A DNA stretch of 64,000 nt, taken from 'Nostoc azollae' 0708 (GTDB lineage: Bacteria; Cyanobacteriota; Cyanobacteriia; Cyanobacteriales; Nostocaceae). The stretch lies in contig NC_014248.1 in NCBI RefSeq assembly GCF_000196515.1, positions 2,845,001-2,909,000 on the forward strand. The letters run 5' to 3'. Numbering within the stretch: the stretch's first letter is position 1; each line of letters opens with the position of its first letter. This document shows positions 35,768 through 44,894 of this stretch, piece by piece. The notes beneath the pieces were generated by a model that was given only the letters and a program-made list of their open reading frames with translations, was not told the DNA's origin and did no database searches. The position numbers were made by a program, and so were the translations under genes.

Positions 35768-36445
35768 ACCCAAATCAAACTCTATAAATTCTGGTAAACC
35801 TGGATAAATCATGTTTTTGTCTAATGCTGACAAAACTTGATAATTAGCATTGGTAGAATTTAAGCAGCGACAAACTAATTGGGCAACATCAGCACGATGA
35901 ATACTACCAACAATACGCGGATCTGCGGTTAAAATGCCATTTCCTGTTGCTGGTTCTGACTTTAAACCACCAGGACGAATAATTGTATAATTAAGTCCAT
36001 TATTCATTAAATATTGTTCAGCTTGTTCTTTGAGAGTTAAAACTGGTTTGAGTGCCTCTAATGCTTGAGGAGGCATAGCAACGACACTATCACCAGCACC
36101 AATGGAAGTGACAAGAATAAACTTTTGTACTCCTGCTTTAACTGCGGCATCAATTAAGTTTTTATTACCAATAAAATCTGGTTTGTCATCGTTTGTAGGT
36201 AAACCACCAAGGGTACTGATCACAGCTTGGACAGGTTCATTTCCTAAAATTGCTCGTTCAACATCATCCACATTCAAGGCATCTCCTATCACTGTTAGAA
36301 CACCAGTAGCTTCTAATCCCTTAGCAGCAACTTCAGTCCTTAAGAGTGCTTTTACTTTGATATATTGGGCTATTAAATATTTGGCAATTTCTTGACCAAC
36401 ACCGCGACTTGCACCAGCTACAAAAATGTAAGATGTATTTGACAT
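35759..36445 (-). CDS. NAD(P)-binding SDR-family protein (NmrA-like)
   Basis: The 228-residue protein has a Rossmann fold with the nucleotide motif VAGASRGVGQEIAKYL at residue 9 and VTSIGAGDS around residue 115. YTIIRPGGLKSEPATGNGI is typical of atypical SDRs of the NmrA/SDR_a5 group. The canonical YxxxK is absent, as is usual there. It could be a redox-sensing or epimerase-like protein. The C-terminal residues and stop codon come from the flanking heptamer array. Confidence 0.85.
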   Translation of the reverse strand: MSNTSYIFVAGASRGVGQEIAKYLIAQYIKVKALLRTEVAAKGLEATGVLTVIGDALNVDDVERAILGNEPVQAVISTLGGLPTNDDKPDFIGNKNLIDAAVKAGVQKFILVTSIGAGDSVVAMPPQALEALKPVLTLKEQAEQYLMNNGLNYTIIRPGGLKSEPATGNGILTADPRIVGSIHRADVAQLVCRCLNSTNANYQVLSALDKNMIYPGLPEFIEFDLGNW

Positions 36446-36831
36446 AGATATTTTCTCAGATAGATGCTTTGGTTACATAAATAATTAATATATCTTAGTT
36501 TACTCAATTTGAGAAATCAGATTACTAAAAAAAATGCTTGTCTGGTAAATAATACACCTCATTTATTCCTATAACTGTTTCTCTAGAAACAGTAAATTGT
36601 CTCCTAAGTTAGTTAGAATTTATGGATATCATCGAAATATATAGATACCACTAAAATCCCTTTTTTAAAGGTCTGATAATTATGAATAAGCATCTTTAAG
36701 CATCAGAATAAATATAATTTTGTTGTTTATAAGACTGTAGAAATTACTTAATTTCTTTTAACTAAAGGTTTTCAAACTGGCTAAACCCATTGGTATAAGT
36801 TATCGTAAATATGCAATAGTGTGCCACTATC
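36446..36831. other. Divergent promoter region
   Basis: AT-rich gap between the SDR gene and the WD40 gene. It has one short imperfect palindrome (tgtttctctagaaaca, 36577-36592), a possible regulator site. No gene is supported. Confidence 0.35.
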
Positions 36832-38625
36832 ATGCAGATTGATTGGATTAGTTTACTAAAAGCTCAACAAACTGACTTCCTCCAAAGAGTTAAAAAACCT
36901 AAGACTACTGATTTATCTCTCCTAGAAGGTCAAGTCAAAGGTTGCCACAGTGAAATTATGGCATTTTGGGGTGAACCATTGGCAAAAATTCTCGAATGTT
37001 CTCGTCAACAAGCGGAAATTTTAGCCAAAAACCCTCCACCGATACCACCTGAATATCCAGACCCTCCAGATTGGACAGTTCCCTTTCCTAAATATTTTCA
37101 GAGTCAAGCAGAAGATTATCTGGTGCGTGAACAAATTGTAGATCGGGTAATTACAGAAAGATTGGGAAAACTGGTGAGAAAATATCATCATGACACCTTA
37201 GAAAATATGGTGTTAGATGATGAAGGAAACTTATGTAGTGAAAGTAAGTTTACTTATTCGTTGACGAATAACCCAAAAATTAGTATTCAAGTTCACGTGG
37301 CAGATGGAGAAAGTTTTAACGGTATTAAAAAAGACAAAATCCGGTGGTCAGTCACCCAAGAAGATGTAAAGAACTATCAAGTCTTAATTTTTCTATGTTT
37401 GTTTTATCCAGGAAATACTAAATTAGGCTACGAAAAACAAACTATTATCACTGGTTTTTTACCCACAAATCAACTAGAATTTTCTGAACCTAAAATCAAC
37501 TTAACTCCTAGTAGCTTGTTATATGCAGGAGGATTAACTTGGTATTTAGAATCACTAATTGGTAAAAAATATAACATAACTTTAGTTGATGAATTGATAA
37601 TGGTAGAGACAATTCAAACCTTACCATCAGATCATCCCCAAAAGAGTATTATTGGTGATTGGGAATGCTGGCAAACATTAAAAGGACACACCAGAGGTAT
37701 CAATTGTTTAGCTTATTCTGTGAAAACTCTAACAATTAAAGGTTCTGGTTGTAAACACAGTAAAACTGTGCCTATATTAGCTAGTGGTAGTCGTGGTGAG
37801 ACAAAATTATGGGATTTAAGTAAAGGTCAATTAATTGAGACTTTATCAGAATATCCTTGGGTATTATCAGGATTAGTAGATGAAGTTAATTCTTTGGCTT
37901 TGAGTGCAGATGGACAAACATTAGTTAGTGTAGGTGCAGATTCGACAATTAAAATTTGGCATACTGGTGCATTGGATTTAATTGATATCCTGCACAAGCA
38001 TAATGGTAGCGTGCGTTGTGTTGCTTTTACACCAGATGGAAAAAAGTTAGCAACTGGTGGAGATGACAGAAAAGTTTTGTTTTGGAATTTGCGCGATCGC
38101 CAAGTTGAAAATACCTTATGCTTAGATGATACAGCAGCCCACTCAATGGTAGTAAGCCCAGATGGAAAAATCTTGATTACAGGCAGTTATCGGAAAATCA
38201 AAGTTTGGCAATTAACATCTTATTACAATAAGAAAAACCAGCAAGAAATCAAACCAATACATACCTTAATGGGTCATTGTCATATTGTTAGTTCCCTAGC
38301 TATCAGTGCTAATAGTGAATTCTTAATTAGTGGGAGTCAAGATAAAACAATTAGAGTTTGGAATTTAGTCACTGGGCAGTTAATTCACACTCTCAAAAGT
38401 CATAGAGATGGAGTTTATGCAGTTGTCCTCAGTCCTAATCAACAAATTATCGCTAGTGGCAGTGCTGATAAAACTATCAAATTGTGGCATTTAGAAACGG
38501 GAGAACTATTAGCTACATTTACAGGCCATGCTAACATAGTGACAGCTTTGGTATTTACAGCATCTGGTGAAATGTTGGTCAGTGGAAGTTTGGATAAAAC
38601 CATTAAAATTTGGCAACGGAGTTAG
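36832..38625 (+). CDS. WD40-repeat protein with a uncharacterised N-terminal domain
   Basis: A 597-residue soluble protein. Residues 1-275 form a domain I do not recognise (EYPDPPDWTVPFPKYFQSQAEDYL, LTPSSLLYAGGLTWYLESLIGKKYN). Residues 280-597 hold about seven WD40 blades, e.g. WQTLKGHTRGINCLAYS, LDLIDILHKHNGSVRCVAFTPDG and LLATFTGHANIVTALVF, each ending KLW/KIW. The last blades are the most regular (SGSADKTIKLWHLETGE). WD40 propellers act as interaction platforms. A decayed CHAT protease gene lies convergently downstream, so the two may once have worked together (inference). Confidence 0.88.
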   Translation: MQIDWISLLKAQQTDFLQRVKKPKTTDLSLLEGQVKGCHSEIMAFWGEPLAKILECSRQQAEILAKNPPPIPPEYPDPPDWTVPFPKYFQSQAEDYLVREQIVDRVITERLGKLVRKYHHDTLENMVLDDEGNLCSESKFTYSLTNNPKISIQVHVADGESFNGIKKDKIRWSVTQEDVKNYQVLIFLCLFYPGNTKLGYEKQTIITGFLPTNQLEFSEPKINLTPSSLLYAGGLTWYLESLIGKKYNITLVDELIMVETIQTLPSDHPQKSIIGDWECWQTLKGHTRGINCLAYSVKTLTIKGSGCKHSKTVPILASGSRGETKLWDLSKGQLIETLSEYPWVLSGLVDEVNSLALSADGQTLVSVGADSTIKIWHTGALDLIDILHKHNGSVRCVAFTPDGKKLATGGDDRKVLFWNLRDRQVENTLCLDDTAAHSMVVSPDGKILITGSYRKIKVWQLTSYYNKKNQQEIKPIHTLMGHCHIVSSLAISANSEFLISGSQDKTIRVWNLVTGQLIHTLKSHRDGVYAVVLSPNQQIIASGSADKTIKLWHLETGELLATFTGHANIVTALVFTASGEMLVSGSLDKTIKIWQRS

Positions 38626-38944
38626 ATATAGCAACCGTCAAGGAGGTGATGACATGGATTGATAATAAAACATAGACGCAAACAGACTTTCAACCCTGTC
38701 ACCTGCTTTAATTAGAATTAACTTGGTTATCAAGACTTTATCTATGAGTTATCTGGAAATGCCAAAAGAAACAAGAGATGCCCATTTATATGGTTGTTTA
38801 GGATACTTTTTCTTTAATTGAACAAATGCTTTTCTTAAAGCTTTGGCTGGAATATCTGTATATAAATTTTCCACAAATTCTGGTATTAATTCGCTTGTAG
38901 CTTTATCATCAACATTGCATAAACTCATATACTGCAAACTGGTG

Positions 38945-39108
38945 AAACTTGGACTTATGTCATACTGATAGTGTAGCGTATCCCTTCGGGACACTGGGTG
39001 AACGCGGAGCGTGCCGTAGGCTCTCTAGTATCTCGGAGATTCTTCACTATCTCTTTTAGAGACGCTCCGCAAAAGTTCAGAATGACACTTTTAAACCGTT
39101 TTTAGTAT
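38945..39108. repeat. Small dispersed repeat inserted in the CHAT gene
   Basis: About 160 bp of sequence foreign to the CHAT frame: it separates VVI from MSLCNVDDK. It contains short inverted motifs (gcggagcg / cgctccgc) and gaacgcggagcgtgccgtaggc-like sequence (given here in part). Related cgtagcgtgccg sequence lies at about 26746. This fits a palindromic interspersed repeat of Nostocales. Its exact ends are uncertain by about 10 bp. Confidence 0.6.
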
Positions 39109-39366
39109 AACTACTCTTCTAAGTCCAGCAATTTGAAAAGCTCTTGCTAGTCCTAGCATACCAGGATCATGTATTTGCCCCAAACCTGTTTGACCAGCAC
39201 TTAAAACTGCTAATTGAACTACTTGTAAATTTAGCTCTTGTATTTCACTTGCTGTCAAAAATCCCTCTTCAGTAGTATTAGCTTATAAGGCTAAAAACCC
39301 TCCTGATGATGGATTTCTAGAATCAGACATACCATGTGTTGCAAAGTAAAGTAGAGTAGAATTTAC

Positions 39367-40826
39367 CTAAGGATTCAGGTCTAAGGTAGAGGGATTAAAG
39401 AAGGTGTATGGAAAGCAGAAAACTCAATTAGAGAAAGTGCTTGACGGCGACAAGTTTGTATAACCGTCAATAAATTGGCAGGATGTTGGAATAGCTCCAG
39501 AGAAAGAGAACCACCAGAGACTTTTCCTTGTATCAGTGCTAAACCTAACCTTGGTTCAGCTAAATTATGATCAAGGTCTATTGCCTAAGGAAGGTAAAAG
39601 TTTACCAGGTTCCCCTGGGGCTTGATCAATGAATGAATGGAAGATTCAACTTTTGGTTGAAACTAGGATGGGCAAGTCAAGAATTCATGAAGGTTTTGGG
39701 TTTGTTGGAATAAAGGGTAGTTTTTAAAACCTTCATCTATGAGGTCCATGAATTTTGTGCCAATTTTTTGGTGATTGAAGCCAGGAATCTTGATTAGTGT
39801 CTTGAAGTGACGGGGTAGGGTAGATGTGCCTGGCATTTCTGTTGAGCTGTGACCGCATAACCGTTATAGGCAGTAAAGTCATCAGAACTGAGTACACCAG
39901 AGTAACTTGAACCCACAATGGATTCTAATTCGCCAGGACAAGGAGTATCAGGACCCATGAAATAAAGGGAAGTCACTATTAGCAAAAATCCATAACCATT
40001 GTTTCACCCCTTTGACTACTTATGGTGTTTCATCCCCAAGGATATGAGGCTGGGTTTGTTTTATCCACTGTTTGAGCCTATGAATACTTTGAGCCACTGC
40101 ACTATCTATTCCTTCATTGGTACCTACTAATGTTCCCACTCCAATTGCTATTTGACCCAGTTCCCACAACAACAAGTGTTATTTTTCATAGGGTCAATGG
40201 CCCTAGTTATTGATCCATCCCAAAAAAGCTTGTCCTGTGATTCCTATATCTTGTCCCGGTACTATCTCTGGTGACCAGTGTGCCTTTTGTATTTCCCTAC
40301 ACACACTCCAAATCCACTTCCATTGGCCTGTCCACCAACTCACCTACTTGTTGTGTTTGGATTTTTATTGGTTCGCCAAACAATTGCCCCTGACCTCACC
40401 ATCCACACACTTGCCGTCCCACCATCTCAAATCTATTCTATCTACTCCACCAAACCCCTTTCTCCTTTTTCCCCTATGCCCTGGTTGTCCTCCTGATTTC
40501 CGTTTTCGTGTCTGGTTCTCTTCTGGTTTCTCTTCTTGTTTGTTCTCGGTTTCTTTGAGGATGTATCCCGACGGTGGTTTGGATCATGTTATGGTCTCTA
40601 AATCTCTACTGACTTTGAGTTTCTCTATTTCTTTTTCCAGTTCTACTACTTTATTTGTTAGGTTCTCTATACTTTTCCCCTGGTCAATAATGATTTCTAC
40701 CAGTTGCTCTGTTGCCAACTACTTCAATAAATCTCTGTCTAGTTTTGGTCCCAGCTTCTTTTCCATAACTGCTATATTCTGCCTCACCTATCACACTTGT
40801 CAATACCCCACCACCTGAATCCTTAC
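39367..40826 (-). mobile_element. IS66-type element with 8-bp target duplication
   Basis: The element is 1460 bp with terminal inverted repeats (ctaaggattcaggt left, gtaaggattcaggt on the complement of the right end). It is flanked by 8-bp near-identical repeats gaattTac (39359-39366) and caattTtc (40827-40834), six of eight matching, as expected for an aged IS66-type duplication. The transposase gene (about 40766 to 39370, minus) is broken. Pieces include KLGPKLDRDLLKWL, RKRKSGGQPGHRGKRRKGFG, GSSYSGVLSSDDFTAYNGY and GTKFMDLIDEGFKN. Removing it rejoins the CHAT gene in frame (KAEN + LLYFATHG). Confidence 0.85.
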
Positions 40827-41086
40827 CAATTTTCTGCCTTTGATATAACAGCCTGTTTCGTAGCATCTTTACCAATTAAGGCTTGAGAACTCATAATATC
40901 GGCTACTTTTTTAAGTTCATTCTCTGCTTCTGGCATAGGTGGGAATAACCATTTTTGACTATACGCTGAATTAGGATTACCAATTATCAGCGGATTCTCA
41001 AAAGCAGCCCATAATTTATTATTTTCTAACCACGGATATATTTCTCTTGATAAATCATATATGCTTGGTACTATTGATATAGACAT

Positions 41087-41254
41087 TAGACCTCTTGCAG
41101 AATTAATTATATGTTATAATGGGGGTTATCTTTGTTTTACCCAAAAGTTAGATCTACAGGGTTATGTTTGAATTAGTGAGCCTAAAGAACACCAAAAATA
41201 CATAAAATCTAAAACCCTCTATCATACCACACAAACAATTTTGCAAGAGGTCTA
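41087..41254 (-). mobile_element. MITE copy 2 (TA-flanked, inverse of copy 1)
   Basis: 168 bp, TA on both sides, perfect TIRs (gacctcttgc / gcaagaggtc). Its reverse complement aligns over the full length with the element at 6069-6237, at roughly 85-90% identity by eye. It marks the point where the CHAT gene loses its 5' part. The neighbour on the other side is a 5'-truncated HicB gene, so the element sits on a junction between two broken genes. Confidence 0.85.
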
Positions 41255-41284
41255 TTCTATCTATTAAAAAATTATTATTATTAG

Positions 41285-41539
41285 GCTGAATTTCCTAGCC
41301 CATCTTATGTCCATGAAAACCGTGATGTTGCACTAGAAGGTATTACGAGTTTGGTAAAAGATATAGTATTGGATATGGAAGCCAATGGCGAGGAAATTCC
41401 AGAACCTATTGCTGAAAAAACCTACAGTGGTAAGTTTCAAGTTCGTATTACTCCAGAACTTCATCGTAGACTAGCGATAGAAGCAGCAGAAGAACAAGTT
41501 AGCTGGAATCGCTATGTAAGTTATAAACTTGTATCTTAA
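41285..41539 (+). pseudogene. HicB-family antitoxin, 5'-truncated
   Basis: An open frame without its normal start reads EFPSPSYVHENRDVALEGITSLV, then IPEPIAEKTYSGKFQVRITPELHRR and LAIEAAEEQVSWNRYVSYKL. The C-terminal half is the ribbon-helix-helix DNA-binding domain of HicB antitoxins. The RNase-H-like N-terminus is missing except for its last strand. An internal ATG at 41351 could start a 62-residue DNA-binding fragment. No HicA gene is seen. Confidence 0.75.
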
Positions 41540-41597
41540 AACTTCTTGATGCTGTAGAACTTTTACCACAGTCAGTAAATTTATAGGTTTATATACC

Positions 41598-41635
41598 AAA
41601 GTGTAGAGACGTTTCATGAAATGTCTCTACACTTT
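41598..41635 (-). terminator. Palindromic terminator downstream of ftsH
   Basis: Near-perfect inverted repeat (aaagtgtagagacgtttc / gaaatgtctctacacttt), short loop. Tracts on both sides allow termination in either direction. It lies 22 bases after the ftsH stop. Confidence 0.75.
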
Positions 41636-41657
41636 CATTTATTGACTGTAACAAACT

Positions 41658-43601
41658 CTAAACCAAAAGAGTTTGCAGCAAAGGTTTATCAGCATCTAAC
41701 TTACCAGTTCGCAACCATTCATCCATTTCATCTGGTGCTTTGGCTTGAGTTAACCTTTCTCGTAAATAACTACCTTCGAGAATTTCTTTTTGCAATAGTT
41801 CCTGGGCAATCTCTTCTAGTAAATCGCGGTTATTTTGCAGGATACTTAATGCAACGTGGTGAGCATTATCAACTATTTCCTTCACTTCCCGGTCAATTTC
41901 TTGCGTCATTTGGGGACTAATTGAACGTCGGGGATTTCCATAACCTTCAATAAATTGCTGTTGGATTTTTTCAAAAGCAACAGGACCGAGTTTATCGCTC
42001 ATACCATAAATTGTAATTGCCCGTTCTGCTAAATCAGTGGCTTTTTGAATATCGTCAGAAGCACCAGTGGAGACTTTACCAAACACGATTTCTTCTGAAG
42101 AACGTCCACCTAATAAAGTGGCAATGCGTCCGCGAATTTCATCTTCCACCATCAAAAAGCGGTCTTCTTCTGGCATTTGAATGGTATAACCCAATGCACC
42201 AATACCACGGGGAACAACAGAAATTTTTTCAACTTTACCCGCACCAGGCATTAATGCACCGATGATAGCGTGTCCTACTTCGTGATAAGCAACGGTTTTC
42301 TTCTCGATTTCATTTAATACACGAGAACGTTTTTCTAAACCTGCTATTAAACGTTCAATGGCTTCATTAAAATCTGCCATGAGTACCGCTTGACGATTAT
42401 TTCTTGCTGCTAACAAAGCTGCTTCATTTACTAAGTTAGCTAAATCTGCACCAGCAAAACCAGGTGTGCGAGTAGCAATAATTCCTAAGTCAACATCTTC
42501 CGCAAGTTTGACATTTCTAGCGTGGACTTTAAGAATTGCTTCTCGACCGATTTTATCAGGTCTATCCACGACAATTTGACGGTCAAAACGTCCGGGACGA
42601 CGTAAAGCGGGATCGAGAACTTCGGGACGGTTGGTAGCAGCGATGATAATTACACCGGTGTTGGCATCAAAACCATCCATTTCTGTTAGTAATTGGTTCA
42701 GGGTTTGTTCTCGTTCATCGTTACCACCGACGAAACCACCTGCACCACCGCGAGATTTACCCAGTGCGTCTAATTCATCAATGAATACGATACAGGGTGC
42801 TTGTTGTTTAGCTTGTTCAAATAAGTCCCGGACTCGTGCAGCACCGACACCAACGAATAATTCGATAAATTCAGAACCCGAAATACTGAAGAAGGGAACA
42901 CCAGCTTCACCTGCGATCGCTTTTGCTAATAAAGTTTTACCAGTTCCTGGAGGTCCAACTAACAATACACCTTTGGGAATTTTCGCCCCTAAATTGGTGT
43001 ATTTAGTCGCATTTTTGAGAAAGTCAACGATTTCTTCTAATTCAGCTTTAGCTTCATCCACACCAGCTACATCCAGGAATTTTACCCCAGTGCTACCTTC
43101 AGAATAGATCCGTGCTTTGCTTTTACCTACTGTTAACGCAGCAGGTCCACCACCTTGATGATTCATTAAAAACGCCCAAATTCCAAAAAAAATTAACGGA
43201 GGTGCAACCCAACTCAATACAGTACCAATCCAAGCATTTTCGTTTCGTGGTGGTGCGGCAAATTCGACATTATTGTCGCGGAGAATTTTGGGTAAATCTA
43301 AGTCAATCGCTACAGGTGTGGTTCTAAATACCTGTTCAACGGTCTTACCTTCTGGTGTTTGGGTTTTGATAGCATATTCAATGCGATCACTCCCCACAAC
43401 CGCTTTATCTACTTTACCCGCTTCTACCTGAGCAATAAAATCACTATAAGGAACTTGTTGCAAACGTTGTCCAAAAAAACTCGGAACTATCAAGTTCAAC
43501 AACAACAACAAACTCAGTAAAATTAAAAAACTACCACCAAACTGCCGAATCTTCGGAGTTTTCATCTGGTTATTATTATTAGTTTCTACAGGCATGATCA
43601 T
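41658..43601 (-). CDS. ftsH: ATP-dependent zinc metalloprotease FtsH
   Basis: The 647-residue membrane protease has two membrane helices ([18 protein letters not shown] and [21 protein letters not shown]) around a periplasmic/lumenal domain. The AAA module follows: Walker A GPPGTGKT, Walker [12 protein letters not shown], and [19 protein letters not shown] (SRH). The zinc site is HEVGH. FtsH degrades damaged membrane proteins including photosystem II D1. The forms [11 protein letters not shown] and HEVGH differ slightly from the FtsH2/3-type DEIDAVGRQRG / HEAGH, so this is one of the other cyanobacterial homologues. Start could be the third Met residue (MPVETNNN). Confidence 0.95.
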   Translation of the reverse strand: MIMPVETNNNNQMKTPKIRQFGGSFLILLSLLLLLNLIVPSFFGQRLQQVPYSDFIAQVEAGKVDKAVVGSDRIEYAIKTQTPEGKTVEQVFRTTPVAIDLDLPKILRDNNVEFAAPPRNENAWIGTVLSWVAPPLIFFGIWAFLMNHQGGGPAALTVGKSKARIYSEGSTGVKFLDVAGVDEAKAELEEIVDFLKNATKYTNLGAKIPKGVLLVGPPGTGKTLLAKAIAGEAGVPFFSISGSEFIELFVGVGAARVRDLFEQAKQQAPCIVFIDELDALGKSRGGAGGFVGGNDEREQTLNQLLTEMDGFDANTGVIIIAATNRPEVLDPALRRPGRFDRQIVVDRPDKIGREAILKVHARNVKLAEDVDLGIIATRTPGFAGADLANLVNEAALLAARNNRQAVLMADFNEAIERLIAGLEKRSRVLNEIEKKTVAYHEVGHAIIGALMPGAGKVEKISVVPRGIGALGYTIQMPEEDRFLMVEDEIRGRIATLLGGRSSEEIVFGKVSTGASDDIQKATDLAERAITIYGMSDKLGPVAFEKIQQQFIEGYGNPRRSISPQMTQEIDREVKEIVDNAHHVALSILQNNRDLLEEIAQELLQKEILEGSYLRERLTQAKAPDEMDEWLRTGKLDADKPLLQTLLV

Positions 43602-43658
43602 TTACCTCAATAAAATTTGCTAATTGGTAATGGGTAATTGGTGATTGGGTTATTTTCC

Positions 43659-44397
43659 TCATTCCCCTATTCGCTTTTCCCTATCACCTCTTTTCAACTT
43701 AATAACAAAGCAAATAGCCCACACACACAAAGCAATACCATCAAACACACCAGCACCCCCTATACTTAATACCTCCCCACTCATCCCTTGAATACCTTTG
43801 AGATGTAATAAATCAGAAATCAGCACCAATGAGAGTACCGAGAACACCACCAGCAAAAGCCACAGGTGCAGCATGAGGTGAAGCTATTAGCATTGCCGAT
43901 ACAGTCGCAGTCAAAGGTGCAAGTAACGGATTCATCTGAATACCAATTCCTGGTACTACTCGCGCTGCAAAGTAGCTGACAATAGTGACAATGGCAGTAA
44001 CTAGCACAATTGCCAACCCATTTCCATGGGAAAATTGGTATAATGCCAAAGCCACAGGTATTAATCCCCGACCAACATTTAGAGCTATTACGGTGAAACT
44101 CTGCACGTTACTTAATGGAATACCCCAAAATTCCCTTACCCACATTGCAGCAAATTCATCCGCTAATTGGACGGGAGTTTCTAGACGGTAGAGAGGAATA
44201 TTGATAGTGTTGGTAATAATTACTAGCAACAACAATAAAAAGGCAATGCTAGGAGAAAAACCTAACTTTGCTACTGCAATTTCCACCACATCTACTGCGA
44301 TAGCAAACCGAATAAATGGCAGCAACAGTAACAAAGCCAGAAATAACAGTAATGAAACTGGTAGATAGATCATGGGGATGAGAAAATAGAAAGACAA
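43659..44397 (-). pseudogene. DUF1614-type membrane protein, frameshifted by a 7-bp duplication
   Basis: The first part (194 residues) has about five membrane segments and ends ...FAGGVLGTLIGADF followed by a stop. The second frame continues LLHLKGIQGMSGEVLSIGGAGVFDGI. At the junction the DNA reads ctgatttctgattta. Deleting one 7-bp unit (ctgattt) restores GADLLHLKGIQ, the family consensus, in a single frame. The intact protein would be about 240 residues. Function of the family is unknown. It lies just downstream of no other minus gene and 58 bases before ftsH's start region. Confidence 0.8.
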
Positions 44398-44610
44398 TGA
44401 CTTTGGAACTTACACAAGTCCAGCCCTGGAAAAATTCCCAAGTAACTAGAAAATGCGGTTGTTCCCCCATTTTCAAGAAATTAATTTTGTGTATTTTTAC
44501 AGGTGCAGATCTGGTCAAGTAAAGTTTTGTATGTGATATCCATTGTAGATACTAGACAGTAAAGTCTAAATTCGCGTATACCCCACCGAAAAAATGTGTA
44601 AAGCCGTACT

Positions 44611-44805
44611 TTGATGAAAAATCAACTATTTTTATTGATTAAACTACTTCTGCTTTCAACTCTAATCTCGGTTTTGATAAAGTATGTAGGTCCAATGTTT
44701 TTGATTCCACTAACGTCAACAAACGCCCTAATTCTAATTATGTTACCTACTATAATTATGATAACTGTGTTACTTTCTAGAATTCGAGCACAGAAACAAA
44801 ATTAA
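44611..44805 (+). CDS. Small two-helix membrane protein
   Basis: 64 residues with two hydrophobic segments (LFLLIKLLLLSTLISVLI and ALILIMLPTIIMITVLL) and a basic end (RIRAQKQN). No family recognised. It precedes the AI-2E-type permease by about 90 bp on the same strand. May be real; small size limits confidence. Confidence 0.45.
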   Translation: MMKNQLFLLIKLLLLSTLISVLIKYVGPMFLIPLTSTNALILIMLPTIIMITVLLSRIRAQKQN

Positions 44806-44894
44806 CGAAATATCTCTACTGGAAGACCTGAAAATCAGCTAACCTATCTGCATAACTAGAAAATTTCGTCTCACCAAGCTTTGGGAGTCAGTCA

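Larger units (their letters stand above)
38749..41086 (-). pseudogene. CHAT-domain (caspase-like) protein gene, multiply interrupted
   Basis: Three blocks of one gene are seen on the minus strand. The first (41086-40835) reads VPSIYDLSREIYPWLENNKLWAAFENP and FPPMPEAENELKKVADI, up to KAEN. The second (39360-39109), beyond an IS66-type insertion, reads LLYFATHGMSDSRNPSSGGFLAL, a TAA, then FLTASEIQELNLQVVQLAVLSAGQTGLG and IAGLRRVVI. The third, after a 160-bp repeat, reads MSLCNVDDKATSELIPEFVENLY and PYKWASLVSFGISR. The catalytic His (ATHG) is present but the catalytic Cys (usually SACQTG) is Gly (SAGQTG). The 5' end is cut by a MITE. CHAT proteases act in cell death and defence. Confidence 0.88.

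Noticed and set aside
40210-40818. 202-codon plus-strand frame rich in Ser/Pro/Leu
   Set aside because: Antisense to the decayed IS66-type transposase (KRKSGGQPGHRGK block on the minus strand).
42631-43107. 158-codon plus-strand frame
   Set aside because: Shadow of the AAA domain of ftsH on the opposite strand.
43800-43830. Programmed ribosomal frameshift in the DUF1614-type gene
   Set aside because: The junction is a simple 7-bp duplication with no slippery heptamer of X-XXY-YYZ type and no downstream pseudoknot seen. A mutation explains it better.
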